64,000 nucleotides of DNA from Trifolium pratense (lineage: Eukaryota; Streptophyta; Magnoliopsida; Fabales; Fabaceae): contig NC_060060.1 of assembly GCF_020283565.1 (NCBI RefSeq), forward strand, positions 4,588,001 to 4,652,000, written 5' to 3'. This document shows positions 43,561 to 54,010 of this stretch, piece by piece. The position numbers and the translations under genes were made by a program. Under the pieces are notes generated by a model. That model was not told the DNA's origin and did no database searches. It was given only the letters and a program-made list of their open reading frames with translations. Every line of letters begins with the position of its first letter. Within the stretch, counting starts at the first letter, position 1.

Positions 43561-44174
43561 CATCAACACTAAATATCAATTAAACTCAAGTTTGATTCTT
43601 ATAGAAGAAATTAAATCAAATTAATAAATTATAAACTTAATTTTTTAAAAAGTTTTAGGTAAATACGACCTTTTTACATATTTAAATATATTTTTTATAA
43701 TAACTTTTCAATTAGATGACAATTTTTTATGTTTTTAATTAATATTATTTTTATAAAAATGACAAATTTTTCGATAATGGGCCAGCCCGAAGACCAGTAG
43801 CCTAGCCCGACCCAGCCCGGTTTCATTTAGGCTAGGTTTTTTGAGGCCTGATCCGCCCAAGCCTGTGGGCTAATTGGACGGCCCATTAGCCCGACCCATT
43901 TTTGACAGCTCTACTTCTACAGCCCAATACTGACACAATCAATATCAATTAGCACAGCTAGCTACTATAAGTTCCAGACTAATTAATCACTTAAACCATA
44001 CATTACTTTATCAAACAGTTTTCAATTAGATGAGTAACACGTTTAGGTTCTATAAATCGGTTTATATAACGCAGCTCCAAATCCGAGATACTGAAGTACT
44101 AAACTGTTTAAGAATGTAGGGAATTGACTGCAGGAAATCCAGAACAACTTAGCCTATAAGGATTGAGACTTTAC

Positions 44175-45281
44175 CTTTCATTTGGTCCATCACATGCAGT
44201 GTTTCCTCTTTTGCTGGTGTTTTAAGTTCACGGTCAGTGACAAGTTCAACTCCAAGCATGAAACCTTGTCCTCTTACATCACCAATTACTATAAAAGAAA
44301 ACAAAAAAGTATAATTAGAGACATTGAATGAAAAACAAGTTTTAGTCCTTTGTAACCATAATGCATCTCAGCTATAGTCCATCATGTAACTCTCTCTAGA
44401 ATGAATTCATGAATGCGTGCGCATTAATCTTAGATAAGAAAGTATAAGGGACGAAACTTTACCTTCATATTTGTCCTTGAGCGCTTTATGCCTCTCTTTT
44501 AAATGGGACCCCACTACAAATGCATTTTCTTGAAGCTTTTCCTTCTCTATTACTTTTAAAACAGCCAATCCTGCAGCTGTACAAACAGCATTTCCACCAA
44601 AGGTATTAAAGTAACTTCGGCGAGTCAAGACCTTTGCAATCTCAGTAGTAGTTACAACAGCACCAAGAGGAATGCCATTTCCAATACCCTGCAAAAAAAC
44701 AAAAACAAGAAAACAAGCCAACAACAATGAGCATACATACTTGACAAGGCATACATATTGTGTGCGTAGATATAGATGTAGATATTAGAAATATGCACGG
44801 CTCAAAAGTCACTGTCACAATGGCATTGCATTCTTGATATTAAGAGAATCTCTGTCAAATACATCGCAATTGTGCTTTCATTGCTGTTGTAGAGATATCA
44901 AACTCATTGATGTTGCAGATCAAATCGTAATTGCATTTTCTTTTAAGAAAAAAACCTTGGATATAATGTATCAATTATAATTTATAGTCTATGCATCACT
45001 TTAATGACCAGACAAGGCAAACATTCTGTTTTTTGACGCAGACGGCTAGACTTTTCTGTTTGCTAAATTAATTGAAGATAGATTCTTTCTACTCTAACAA
45101 GGAGAGAAGAGTTACCTATGTCAGGTTGAACACCATGGGATTCAAATCCCCATAAATTACTACCAGTGCGAGCAAATCCAGACTGAACCTCGTCAGCAAT
45201 ACAAAGACCTCCAGCTTTTCTAACACTATCATAGGCAGCAGACAAGTAACCAGCTGCCAATTCAACAATGCCCCCCACTCC
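44175..45281 (-). pseudogene. Partial alanine--glyoxylate aminotransferase-type gene (AGT2/PYD4-like), three exons
   Basis: Three exons with good splice signs are on the minus strand. 45281-45116 encodes [31 protein letters not shown] and [14 protein letters not shown] holds the conserved Asp of the PLP site. 44688-44463 encodes [24 protein letters not shown] and KEKLQEN. 44288-44175 encodes [18 protein letters not shown]. Exons two and three join in phase. Between exons one and two the family has VTMAKG with the PLP-binding lysine. I find no exon for it in the intron, and joining one to two directly shifts the frame. The start and the last exons are also absent. It is therefore a gene fragment unlikely to give active class III aminotransferase. 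Confidence 0.85.
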
Positions 45282-45834
45282 CTAACATAAACAACAAGAG
45301 CATCATTAACAAATGTGTTTGCTTATAAAAAAAGCTTATGATATCATATCACCGATTCATTTTGGATAGGAAATTACACCATACAGATTTACTTCATGAT
45401 ACATCAGTTTACACTATTTTAGTATTAGTATTACACAATTTCTTAAAAGTTAAACACTGAGAGATAAGTTTAACTTAATAAATAACACTAAAAAAGTGGT
45501 TTATCACTATCTAATGCATTATTTCAAATTGCAGTACATAAAACTAGGATTATGTAATCTCATCTGCTACTGTCAAAATGCCAAACTAGCCGCAATAAAC
45601 AAAGATACTAAAACTAGGACACAAACATGAACAATAGAGTGACAAATTTCAATCAAATTCAAAATATCATGATAACATATCCCAAATTTCAAACTCGCTA
45701 CTGCATATTGAAGCTAAATCATGAGACATGCATACAAATTTCAATTTAAAAGTGAAATTAGATCAAAATAAGGAAAAATTAGAAAAAGAGTAAAATTGGA
45801 ATAAAACTAGGGCACAAAATAAGAAAAGAAATCA

Positions 45835-46010
45835 TACGGTCGGCAATCACGGAAGAGCTCGGTGAGGTGAAATCGGCGTCGAAGGGAAGAGGTAGAGCTT
45901 ACAGATACGAAGCTCACGGAACGACGGTGGATCTAAAGCGGTGCCGTTGAGAGGGAAGGAAGAGAAAGCGATGGCGGTGGCTTATTGGAAACGTTTTGAG
46001 AGAAGAAATT
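45835..46010 (-). other. GC-richer segment, possible captured exon or 5' UTR
   Basis: It stands out from AT-rich surroundings. On the minus strand it reads open as IAFSSFPLNGTALDPP, SFRELRIC, with a possible splice donor (gtaagc) after it. No start codon is present in this frame and I do not recognise the protein. It lies upstream of the aminotransferase fragment but is not part of that family's conserved region. Confidence 0.4.
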
Positions 46011-46289
46011 TGAGGATTGCAAAATTCAAAGAAGAAATTGAAGTTTTAAAAATTCAAAGAAAAAATTGAGCGTTAAAATGTAGAGGGAGAATGATAACAA
46101 AGCGCGCGTTTCTATCTTAGATTAAGAAAATTAAAAATTAAAAATGGGATTATCTCGCGCGACCCACAATTTGTGATAAGTCTCACGTTGGATATCAGTT
46201 GAGCCGGACAAAGTTTATAAGAATGAGGTAATTGTTACCGTACAAGTCAGTTTTATAGTGTTGAGTTAAGTTTAATACTCAATTATAAT

Positions 46290-46445
46290 GAAAAACAAAT
46301 TGTTCATTTTGACGGGTTTCAATAACGTATCAAATGGTTATAAATTTTTATGAAATTTAACATGAATGATTTATATCATATACACTTTCAATTCAACGAT
46401 TAATTTTGTAAAATTTAGAATAGACATTACGATTTCAAAGATAAT
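46290..46445. repeat. Half copy of the 30852/52512-type MITE
   Basis: Words caataacgtatcaaatg, tttatatcatatacactttc, aattcaacgattaattttgt match one arm of that family. Only one arm is present. Confidence 0.55.
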
Positions 46446-46924
46446 TATATTTTTCTTAATAATTGAAAGATAATTATCAACCTTATGAACAATTCAATTC
46501 CTCATAATCACTTTCACTCCTGATTACTTAATTAATTTGTATTATCATAAGCACAATACTAACTTCAATTTCTATAAATTATTAACTCAAAGGTTGAACA
46601 ACCTTCATTCACCTTCTGAGTATCAATCAAATTCTTATTAGTAATCAAATTACAATCACTTATCAAAATAAAAGGATTAATATAAGATATAATAGGTTAT
46701 GTATAACTCATAATGTGCCATGATCAGGATCATAATAATTTTATAGCTTAACATATAGTGTCAAACTTCTACTATATATCAATGTGTCAAGACAATAAAT
46801 AACAAATGTGGTAAACACCTATGAAGACATGTCAATACTAGTAATAATTTTATTTAAAAAAAAATTAAATATAATTATATGACAATGTTGTATCAAACGC
46901 TAACACATGTCAGACTAACACATC

Positions 46925-47679
46925 TCAGACATCAAATACATCTTCAATTTCAGTTGTTAGCATATTAGCAGCACCACCCCATCCATAAGGACAAAATGTG
47001 ATTATATATTCTAAGGATCCACAACTCACAAGTGGAGTAGGAGTATCAAAAGCATAGCTAAAATAATTAGGACAAGCATCCTTAAATATTTTAGAATAAA
47101 CATTTGACTTACACTTCTCAGGACTTCCATAACCATTCCTACAACAAAAATTATCAAGATCAAAAGCCAAACAAGCACTTTTACATGCCACAACTTCTCC
47201 ATTAGAATTCAAAACCTCAAGCTCATGAGGACACAAATTTTTAACATCCTTCAAACAACCTTGAATGTTACACTTTGAATTTATGTTCTTGTTAGGGACC
47301 ACAACCGAAACCGGAATATTGTAACCATCAACGAGACTAACATCATAGAAATTTGGTTTTCCTTTATCACCTTGAAGTGTGATTTCAACTAATGTAGCTG
47401 GAGGAGTTCCTATAGCTCCATTGCAAGCTAATTTTCCATCACAATCTCCTGTTTCACAAGATGGTTTCCAATTATTTGAAGCAAAATTGCAACCTGTTCT
47501 AGCCCAAATTCTACCACTCCATGACCATGGTGCTATAATTTTCTTAGTTTGGCTTGAAGGAAGGTAGAATCCACCATTTGCTATAATTGGTTGACCAGTG
47601 TTTGGTGCTGTTGCTGGCCATATTGGAAATGGACATTTATTGTGTATATAGAATGTTGCTTGATGTCCCTCTACATTCC
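46925..47679 (-). CDS. Thaumatin-like (PR-5) protein, 3' exon; signal-peptide exon not found
   Basis: The frame encodes GNVEGHQATFYIHNKCPFPI through to LTTEIEDVFDV, about 250 residues. It has a complete thaumatin domain with all 16 cysteines (NKC, TGC, SC..DC..AC, KC..GC, LC, AC..AC, FCC, KC, AC, SC, FC). It has the acidic-cleft residues of the family (Arg in IWAR, Glu in LVEITL, Asp in FYDVSLVDGYNIP). These proteins are secreted, defence-related or glucan-binding. The exon begins at a good acceptor (tttgcag before 47679) in phase 1, so a first exon with the signal peptide is expected upstream. None is evident up to 48600. An in-frame ATG at 47695 would give a protein with no signal. It is either a gene with a distant first exon or a partial copy. 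Confidence 0.8.
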
Positions 47680-47689
47680 CTGCAAATTT

Positions 47690-49459
47690 TTTCATGGAAG
47701 TGATTAAATATAACATCTTTTGGAGTCGAACAACAGATGCACCTTTAATTTGATGTGTCGGTGCTATATAGTTACACACACACACTAGCTAACGAAGTAT
47801 TTGGATTAGACGAATTAATTGTGTCACGCGTACTACCTCTTAGTCAAGTGTGTGAAACTGATTTTACGATTTAAATCGTTTGATCCCAAATTAATAGCCC
47901 TCTGCATATGTAATGCAATGTCCCTGCCAACTAGGATCAAACTGTTTCAGCATGTTTTACATGTCCAGTATAATTTCAGCACGTTGTCAGTTTTGTATAT
48001 TATTACTTAAAATATTTTTATAAATATATACATTATGATATATAATTGTAAAAATGAATAAATAAAAAAATAGACTATTGATGCATCTTTTTGTCAAGTA
48101 ATATAGTGACTAGATTCACACACTCTAAGTATGAAAAATTTATAGTTAGAACTCCAACCCTTCCAATAATATCTCTGCTAGCTATCAACCCCTCCGACAC
48201 TTGCAGAACTTATGTTATCGATACATAGTTACCAAACTCAAATAAAAATGCTAGGATATGAAATGTATCTAGGAATATTTGGATAATATAAATATGAAAT
48301 TACCATAGAAAATGCAGCCCGAGATTATGAATAAAATTGTTATAGACTCTAGTAGCTGCATTCTGAAGATTAACAGAATATGTTATATGTTTAACATCTA
48401 GTGATCTAGTATATATATTGTATATGAGGATTAAGGAGTAAATAATACTTAGTTCTTCGATTGCACTCAAAGATTCAATGAGGATATATAATCTTTGCGG
48501 AAAAGGGAACATAACTATGATTTATAGCTTTAAGCATTGTCTTTACTTGAAGAAGATCAATAAATAATTATCGGCCATACAGACATTTACAGGTGCACAC
48601 TGAGAGAATGATAAAAATGTTGCCTTGTTTTTAAAAAAAAAAAAAAAAAAACTTAATGGTTGGATTTGTGTTTTGTTTGAATCAATCAGTTCTGTAATTT
48701 TTTTCCCATCTACTTTTTTTCCACAAAACCAAACACAAATCCTATATAATTTCTAAAACCAAATACGATCTAAAACTTTTGATAGACTTCAAATTTTTTA
48801 AGATGGAAATCAACAATATGCAAATTCACAAATTTGGATATTAATTTTAATTCGACTTTGGGGAAAATTTAAATTTTTGTAATCTCCAATTAAAATGAAA
48901 ATATGTTAAAGTCACGGTTTGCTAAACATAAATTAAATTAAGATCCTTATGGTGCTTGATATGTTAAAAATAAGAGGAAATTAAACTGAATAACTTTTAT
49001 TATACCCTGTCTAATTTAAAAATTGATTATGGGATTGATAAAATATATAGCAAAGTACAAGAGAAAAACAAGAATTTTATTTTATCCATAAATTTGATCT
49101 CTTAAATTTTTATTCAGTTTAACTTGAATAACACTATTGTTGTAAAAAATCAAACAATCATCATTTGAACCAAAGTGTGCAAAACATCAGACTTTTTGGG
49201 TCAAAAACATCTCCACCGCACTGGAAATTGATAAACAACAACCTCCATTATCACAGACATCTACGATTGTTTGTTATGATGTCACCAAAAAATTAGAAGA
49301 ATAATCATATCATTGGAAGGAAAAAATTGTCAAATGTACCGAGTCTCATTTCACAAGAAATGAAAAAAAAGATAAGTCATGCAAAAAGTTGTAAAATTGA
49401 ATACAGATGAACATTGCTATAATTGTGCTCAGCTCTTTGGACCAAAGATATCTAGATCC
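47690..49459. other. Intergenic, no gene recognised
   Basis: AT-rich. I looked on the minus strand for the thaumatin signal-peptide exon and did not find one. The short open frames here have no recognisable features. Confidence 0.45.
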
Positions 49460-49462
49460 TAA

Positions 49463-49711
49463 GGCTTTGTTTAGATTGGTGGTATGAGATGGAATGGAGT
49501 GGTATGTGGTGGTATGAAGTGAAGTTCCATTGTTTGGATTCTTTAAAAATGAATGGAATGGTATGTGATGGTATGGATTCCATCCCATTCCATCATTTTC
49601 TCTTATTTTTCTTCCCCTCCAATTTTATGCTCCATTCCATCCCGCTCCGCTCCATTCCATCTTATTCCATTCCGCTCCATTCCGTTATGTACCATCAATC
49701 CAAACATAGCC
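49463..49711. mobile_element. Tourist-like MITE with TGGAATGG-rich interior
   Basis: Inverted ends ggctttgtttagattggtgg and accatcaatccaaacatagcc, flanked by the 3-bp duplication taa (49460-49462, 49712-49714). This fits PIF/Harbinger MITEs. The interior is made of variants of ggaatgg / ccattcc, in opposite orientation in the two halves. Confidence 0.72.
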
Positions 49712-49739
49712 TAAATGTATAAACAAATACAAAAAACAA

Positions 49740-50330
49740 AAACAACAACAGTTTCCCCTGTTTGTTTTTCGGTATCACAATTAAACAAGAGTTGCAATTT
49801 TATTTTCAATTTTTCCTATTTACAAAGTTATGACATTTAAAAACCATCTGTCCAACTCAACCAAGGCACGTCCTGTTCGTTCTCCTCGCAATAGTTGTCA
49901 ATGGCATGATGCCAGACCTACTTTCAAGAATTAAGAAATTGTACATTTGGTTTGGTTGACTTGCTAGAAATCCCTTGACAAAGGTAACTGATAAAATCAA
50001 TTGAAATCTAAGAATCATAAACAAATATTAAAATGTAAACAATGGTAAAATATGAATCGGAATGTATGTCTCATGGCCAGTCCCAAATGGTAAAAGCAGC
50101 GACGCCGCTCCACAAGGCAATGGAATATGAGACAAATCCAGCGGAGATGCCGCGAAAGCAGCACCGTCAACACCGTAAAACATTTATTTATGACGGTTAC
50201 TAGAGAACTATGCAAACACTTTTCAATTTGCTCCCAATTAGTACTGAGATTAATCGGAAATCTCCCGTCACTAACAAAAATTAATTAATAAACAAATACA
50301 AAAACATCATAAAATAAAACAATTAGAATT
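49740..50330. other. Downstream part of the snoRNA transcript region
   Basis: No C/D pair was found. A GC-richer block at 50080-50170 (gcagcgacgccgctcc, ccagcggagatgccgcgaa) may be structured RNA of the same minus-strand transcript, but I cannot assign it. Confidence 0.35.
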
Positions 50331-50338
50331 TAGAAATA

Positions 50339-50428
50339 TCTGCTCAGTGAATAAGATTGTCATTCTCATTGATTATAAAAATCTCTGAAGTCTGACATGT
50401 GAATTTGTTCTTAATTCATCACAGCAGA
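50339..50428 (-). ncRNA. C/D box snoRNA with a 25S rRNA guide
   Basis: On the minus strand: terminal stem tctgc/gcaga, C box GTGATGA (50416-50422), D box CTGA (50344-50347). A 13-nt guide cacatgtcagact (50389-50401) is followed at once by a D'-like CAGA. The guide is complementary to agtctgacatgtg, part of the highly conserved 25S rRNA stretch GGACCAAGGAGTCTGACATG. Such RNAs direct 2'-O-methylation in the nucleolus. It belongs to a cluster with the two snoRNAs upstream. I do not give a family name. Confidence 0.8.
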
Positions 50429-50657
50429 ACAACACATTGATAAATCATAAAATTCAAATTAAAATTACTAAATTAAATAAACAAAAAAATTGATAATGTA
50501 GCTCTCATATATAATGAATTATCTGCTCATACTTCGAATCAGAATAGCGTATACTGCAACAAAGGCAGAATATCACAGAGCCATAAACACAAAATCACAA
50601 TAAACAAAAAATAATCACAAATAAAAAAATAAATATTATGAAAATTGTTTAAAATTA

Positions 50658-50742
50658 AAAAGAGATCAGAAATTGGAAAAGGTTGTCGGTCACAGTAATT
50701 CAGAAACACGGACCAATGTAAACATCATCATGTCTCTCTTTT
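50658..50742 (-). ncRNA. C/D box snoRNA with a 25S rRNA guide
   Basis: On the minus strand: terminal stem aaagaga/tctcttt, C box ATGATGA (50725-50731), D' box CTGA (50700-50703), D box CTGA (50666-50669). The guide before D' (about 50703-50716) is complementary to gaaacacggaccaa of 25S rRNA, two bases from the target of the snoRNA at 50339. By the five-nucleotide rule it would methylate the A that follows GAAAC. A second guide before D (ccttttccaattt) has no target I can name. Confidence 0.85.
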
Positions 50743-50827
50743 GTTTCAATTCAAAAAAAATATTTGTCGTATAAAAATAAAATTAAATAAAAATAAAAAC
50801 ATGAATATGAAGAAACAAAGTGAATAA

Positions 50828-50910
50828 TAAATCATCAGAGACTTAAATACTAGGAATCATGGAAACTAATCCATCATATTGTTGCAGTTATTTTCTCATC
50901 ATATGATTTA
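50828..50910 (-). ncRNA. C/D box snoRNA
   Basis: On the minus strand: 8-bp terminal stem taaatcat/atgattta, C box ATGATGA (50896-50902), D box CTGA (50835-50838). The guide before D reads cctagtatttaagtct; its target is not assigned. It is the first snoRNA of the cluster after the promoter near 51080. Confidence 0.8.
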
Positions 50911-51077
50911 TACACAACAATTCAAAAACAAAACAACATAGAACCCTAAGGTGAAAAAGAAACATTGATATTGAACATGAGAAAATTAACCTAGTAAAAG
51001 AGATTCATAGATATTGAGCAGAGAATTATGTGTGTGTTGTGTGTGTGAGTGTGAGGCTGAGAGAGAGAGACGGTGTG

Positions 51078-51168
51078 AATTTATAAGGATGTTTGGTAGT
51101 TTCTAGAAAACGGAAACCCTAAAAAATTTAGGAAGATTGGTGATGACCCGGTTTATACTATATGGGCC
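51078..51168 (-). promoter_or_regulatory. snoRNA-cluster promoter: TATA box, telo-box and site II motif
   Basis: Reading toward the snoRNAs: site II-type TGGGCC at 51163-51168, telo-box AAACCCTAA at 51114-51122 and TATAAATT (complement) at 51078-51085. A CT-rich leader (complement of gagagagagacgg) follows at about 51060-51072. Telo-box plus site II is the known promoter pattern of plant ribosomal-protein and snoRNA genes. A donor-like site after ttttactag near 50990 suggests a spliced non-coding precursor. Confidence 0.7.
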
Positions 51169-51216
51169 TTTGAACAATCGTATCATGTCATGTGGGGAAT
51201 TACTAAAACCACCACC

Positions 51217-51263
51217 ACCTTCTTCTAATTGTTTTTTTTTTTTTGACTTAACCTTCTTCTAAT
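51217..51263. repeat. Poly(T) micro-insertion with 13-bp direct repeat
   Basis: accttcttctaat occurs at 51217-51229 and 51251-51263. The insert is tg, a T run and gactta. Confidence 0.72.
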
Positions 51264-51576
51264 AGTTATGCACCGTAAAGTAGTTTTTTTCTCTGTTTGA
51301 TAAAGTCAGATTTTGAGCTTATAGTTTAAAGGTTCTATTTGGAAAATATTTTTCAAAAAAAACTTATAGCTTATTTTTCAAATATTATTTCAATTTTTAA
51401 ATAGTTTATGAGTTTATAGTTTATAGTTTTTCATTTTTTCTTCCAATTTTACTTCTGTCATCTTACTTGAAAAAATTAAAATTTTTTTTATGTCATTTTA
51501 TTATTATAAGCTAGTTCAACCTCTAATTTTATCAAACGATCCAAATTCAATCAACTGTTTTATTTGCTATAAACAG

Positions 51577-51788
51577 ACCTGTTTGGATTGACTTATTTTT
51601 TAGATTATGCAAAATAGCTTATGCAAACAAATAAGTTTTTATGTATTATTATAAGTTTGTCAAGATTGTTTATGAAAAAATGGCTTATAAAAATACAATT
51701 TAGTGAGAACTTATGAATTATCATAAAAACTTATTTAGTTGCATAAGCTATTTTTTATAAGCTCAAAAATAAGTCAATCCAAACAGGT
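51577..51788. mobile_element. Palindromic MITE, 212 bp
   Basis: The inverted ends acctgtttggattgactt and aagtcaatccaaacaggt are exact for 24 bases. The interior has cttatgcaa, ttataagtttgtcaa and ataagctatt words. No clear target duplication. Related copies: 2754-2967, and parts near 11010-11060. Confidence 0.72.
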
Positions 51789-52024
51789 GCTAGCTTATAA
51801 GTTATTCGTTATAAGTTCATCCGCTATAAGTTAATTTATCGGATTCCCGCTATTTTTTACCAAATAAAGCATACAGTTCTGCATACAATATATCCATTTA
51901 ATCCATTTAACAAAATAAAAAGTGATCTCTCAAATTTTAAAATTTCAACTAATTTGTTACTGTATATCAAAATAAAAAATTCAATTGATATAGCTAATCC
52001 ACCAAAATATGTATATGTCAAGTA

Positions 52025-52060
52025 ATGGATTATCTCAAGATCTTAAGCGGTTAGGATAAA
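52025..52060. repeat. Fragment resembling the TRIM LTR
   Basis: ggattatctcaagatcttaagcggttaggata differs at only a few bases from the LTR middle of the TRIM at 943-1245. It is too short to say more. Confidence 0.4.
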
Positions 52061-52435
52061 GTGAGATAAGTTAACCTTCTTCTAATGGAATTGGTGCATG
52101 TAAACGCATTGCTTCTTTTATAACAGTTTTCAAATATACGAGCTTGTGAAGATTTGATTTATCGACATACCCTTTTTCATTATAGACGCCTCTTTCTTCA
52201 GCTTGTGCTTTATGCATTACTTATGGATTCTTAATCAATTATGACATTGTCCATTCTAAAATTGTAAATGTGGTGTTGTTTCTGACGCTAAAGATCTCCT
52301 AGATGAGAACATGACATTATTTGTAATATCAAATATATATTTTTTTAAATTCACAACAATATTTTTTAAGGAAAAGAATGGTGGATAACATCGCTGTAAA
52401 CTATAACATCTCAACTATATTAACACTTTAACAAT

Positions 52436-52476
52436 AATATTTGTTTTTTTTTTTTTATCAATCAAAAATATTTGTT
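52436..52476. repeat. Poly(T) micro-insertion with 10-bp direct repeat
   Basis: aatatttgtt occurs at 52436-52445 and 52467-52476, with a T run and atcaatcaa between. Confidence 0.55.
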
Positions 52477-52511
52477 ATTAAATTAGCTTTGAGTTGAGTT
52501 ATATGAATCAC

Positions 52512-52868
52512 TAGTAAATTCTAATATGAACTATTTCATCAAGTGGTTTATGGTGTACCGTCATGAATAACATTATAACGAATACGAATTTTACAAAATT
52601 TACCATTGGATTGAAAGTTTATATCATATAGATCATCCATAGAAAAATTTAGAAAAACTGAAAATCATTTGATTTGTTATTGAGACAGATCAAGATTAAC
52701 GGTTTATTAAATAACGTAAATCTTGATGGGTCTCAATAACATATCAAATGATTTTCAAAATATTTAAAAAAAAATTATGGATGATCTATACGATATAAAC
52801 TTTCAATCTAACAGTGAATTTCGTAAAATTCATATTCGATAAATCACTTGTCCACGGTGGCATTAGCC
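52512..52868 (+). mobile_element. MITE, 357 bp, same family as 30852-31219
   Basis: It is flanked by an exact 9-bp duplication atgaatcac (52503-52511 and 52869-52877). Ends are tagtaaattctaatatg and tggcattagcc; the interior is strongly palindromic. The 9-bp duplication suggests a Mutator-like origin. Orientation is opposite to the copy before C2. Confidence 0.85.
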
Positions 52869-53155
52869 ATGAATCACTTACGAAGAAATGTCTAAATCAT
52901 ATTTATCATGCTCACAATTTCAAGAACAAAATTTGATTTCTTATCATTTGCTATCTAAATCTACTATTTGACTCAATTATGGCTATTATCCAAAAGTTTC
53001 TCCATGTAACATGCTAACCAAAGGGATTCTTAGACAAAGCTTTAAATATCTATAGTTCAAGATAAGTATGAGACAAAACACAAAAGAAAAAATAATTTAA
53101 TATGGAACATATTTTTTCTTATGTTATGGATGAATTTTGTTACTAATAATTCCAA

Positions 53156-53455
53156 TTATTCATAGACTTTTAATAGTAACATAGTACTAACCAAAATTGT
53201 TGCTTTGACAACATTGTCTGATAAGGGATGTTCCAAATCACTGTCCTTTTGCAGCTTCAAAAGAACAACAAAATCCTCTCCTTTTTCTTCTTTGTCCCTA
53301 GTTTCCAAATTCTTTTGTCTATGATTTCTTACTACATTCTTTAGTATCTCATCAATTTCCCTATGAAGCTTCACAATTCCTTGCCTTAATCCTATAAGAA
53401 CTTGAAGAATTCCAATTGAAGGAAACAAATCTGCCAGAGAAAACCCTCCAGCCAT
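53156..53455 (-). pseudogene. Cytochrome P450 fragment, CYP71-like
   Basis: About 99 residues: MAGGFSLADLFPSIGIL, QGIVKLHREIDEILKNVV, EDFVVLLKLQKDSDLEHPLS and NVVKATIL. This matches the F-G to I-helix region of CYP71-family enzymes such as CYP71D. The N-terminal part, the I-helix oxygen-binding motif, the ExxR and the heme Cys motif are all missing. It is a leftover piece. Confidence 0.8.
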
Positions 53456-53479
53456 CTTTGATACATCGATCCTTCATAA

Positions 53480-53690
53480 GTTTACTAAAAGCTGTTCTTG
53501 AAGTTATTCCATAAGCCAATAGTTTATCATTTTTAGAAGGTGTAATGAAGTAGCAAATAGTTTAGTTAGCCTGTCAAAAATCAGTGGTTGTTGTAGTTGG
53601 TTGGGGTGCATCCCAGACTATTGTATGAACTCATTGTAAGGATCTTTTATCTATAAAATGAAACTTTCATTGGTTTGTAAAAAAAAAAAA
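53480..53690 (+). other. Possible retroposed 3' end with poly(A)
   Basis: A more GC-balanced stretch ends in aaactttcattggtttgt and 11 A (about 53670-53680). This is typical of the 3' end of a LINE insertion. The left end is not definable. Confidence 0.4.
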
Positions 53691-54010
53691 CAACAATAAC
53701 AAACCAAAATCACGTATAAATCTATACAATAAGATAATTATGAACGATATAATAAAAACATAAATTAACAACTTTAAAAATATATTACGGAGTGATTCTA
53801 TTTTATTCAACCCAAATTAGAGGGGCAGCAAAATAGTGGTAACAAATAACAAATAAAATGGAATAAACACCACTAGTTTAAGTACTTATACTCCATTTAT
53901 TTTTAAATAATTCAAGCAATTGAATTTCATCACATATCACTTTAATCAGATTATGTCATTTCAAACATAGCATAAAAGATGAGAAATCCACATCTTTTTT
54001 TAAATAATTT

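Noticed and set aside
50500..50600. A fourth snoRNA between 50430 and 50657
   Set aside because: There is a CTGA and a weak TGTGATAT, but no terminal stem, and an H/ACA fold leaves too short a second hairpin.
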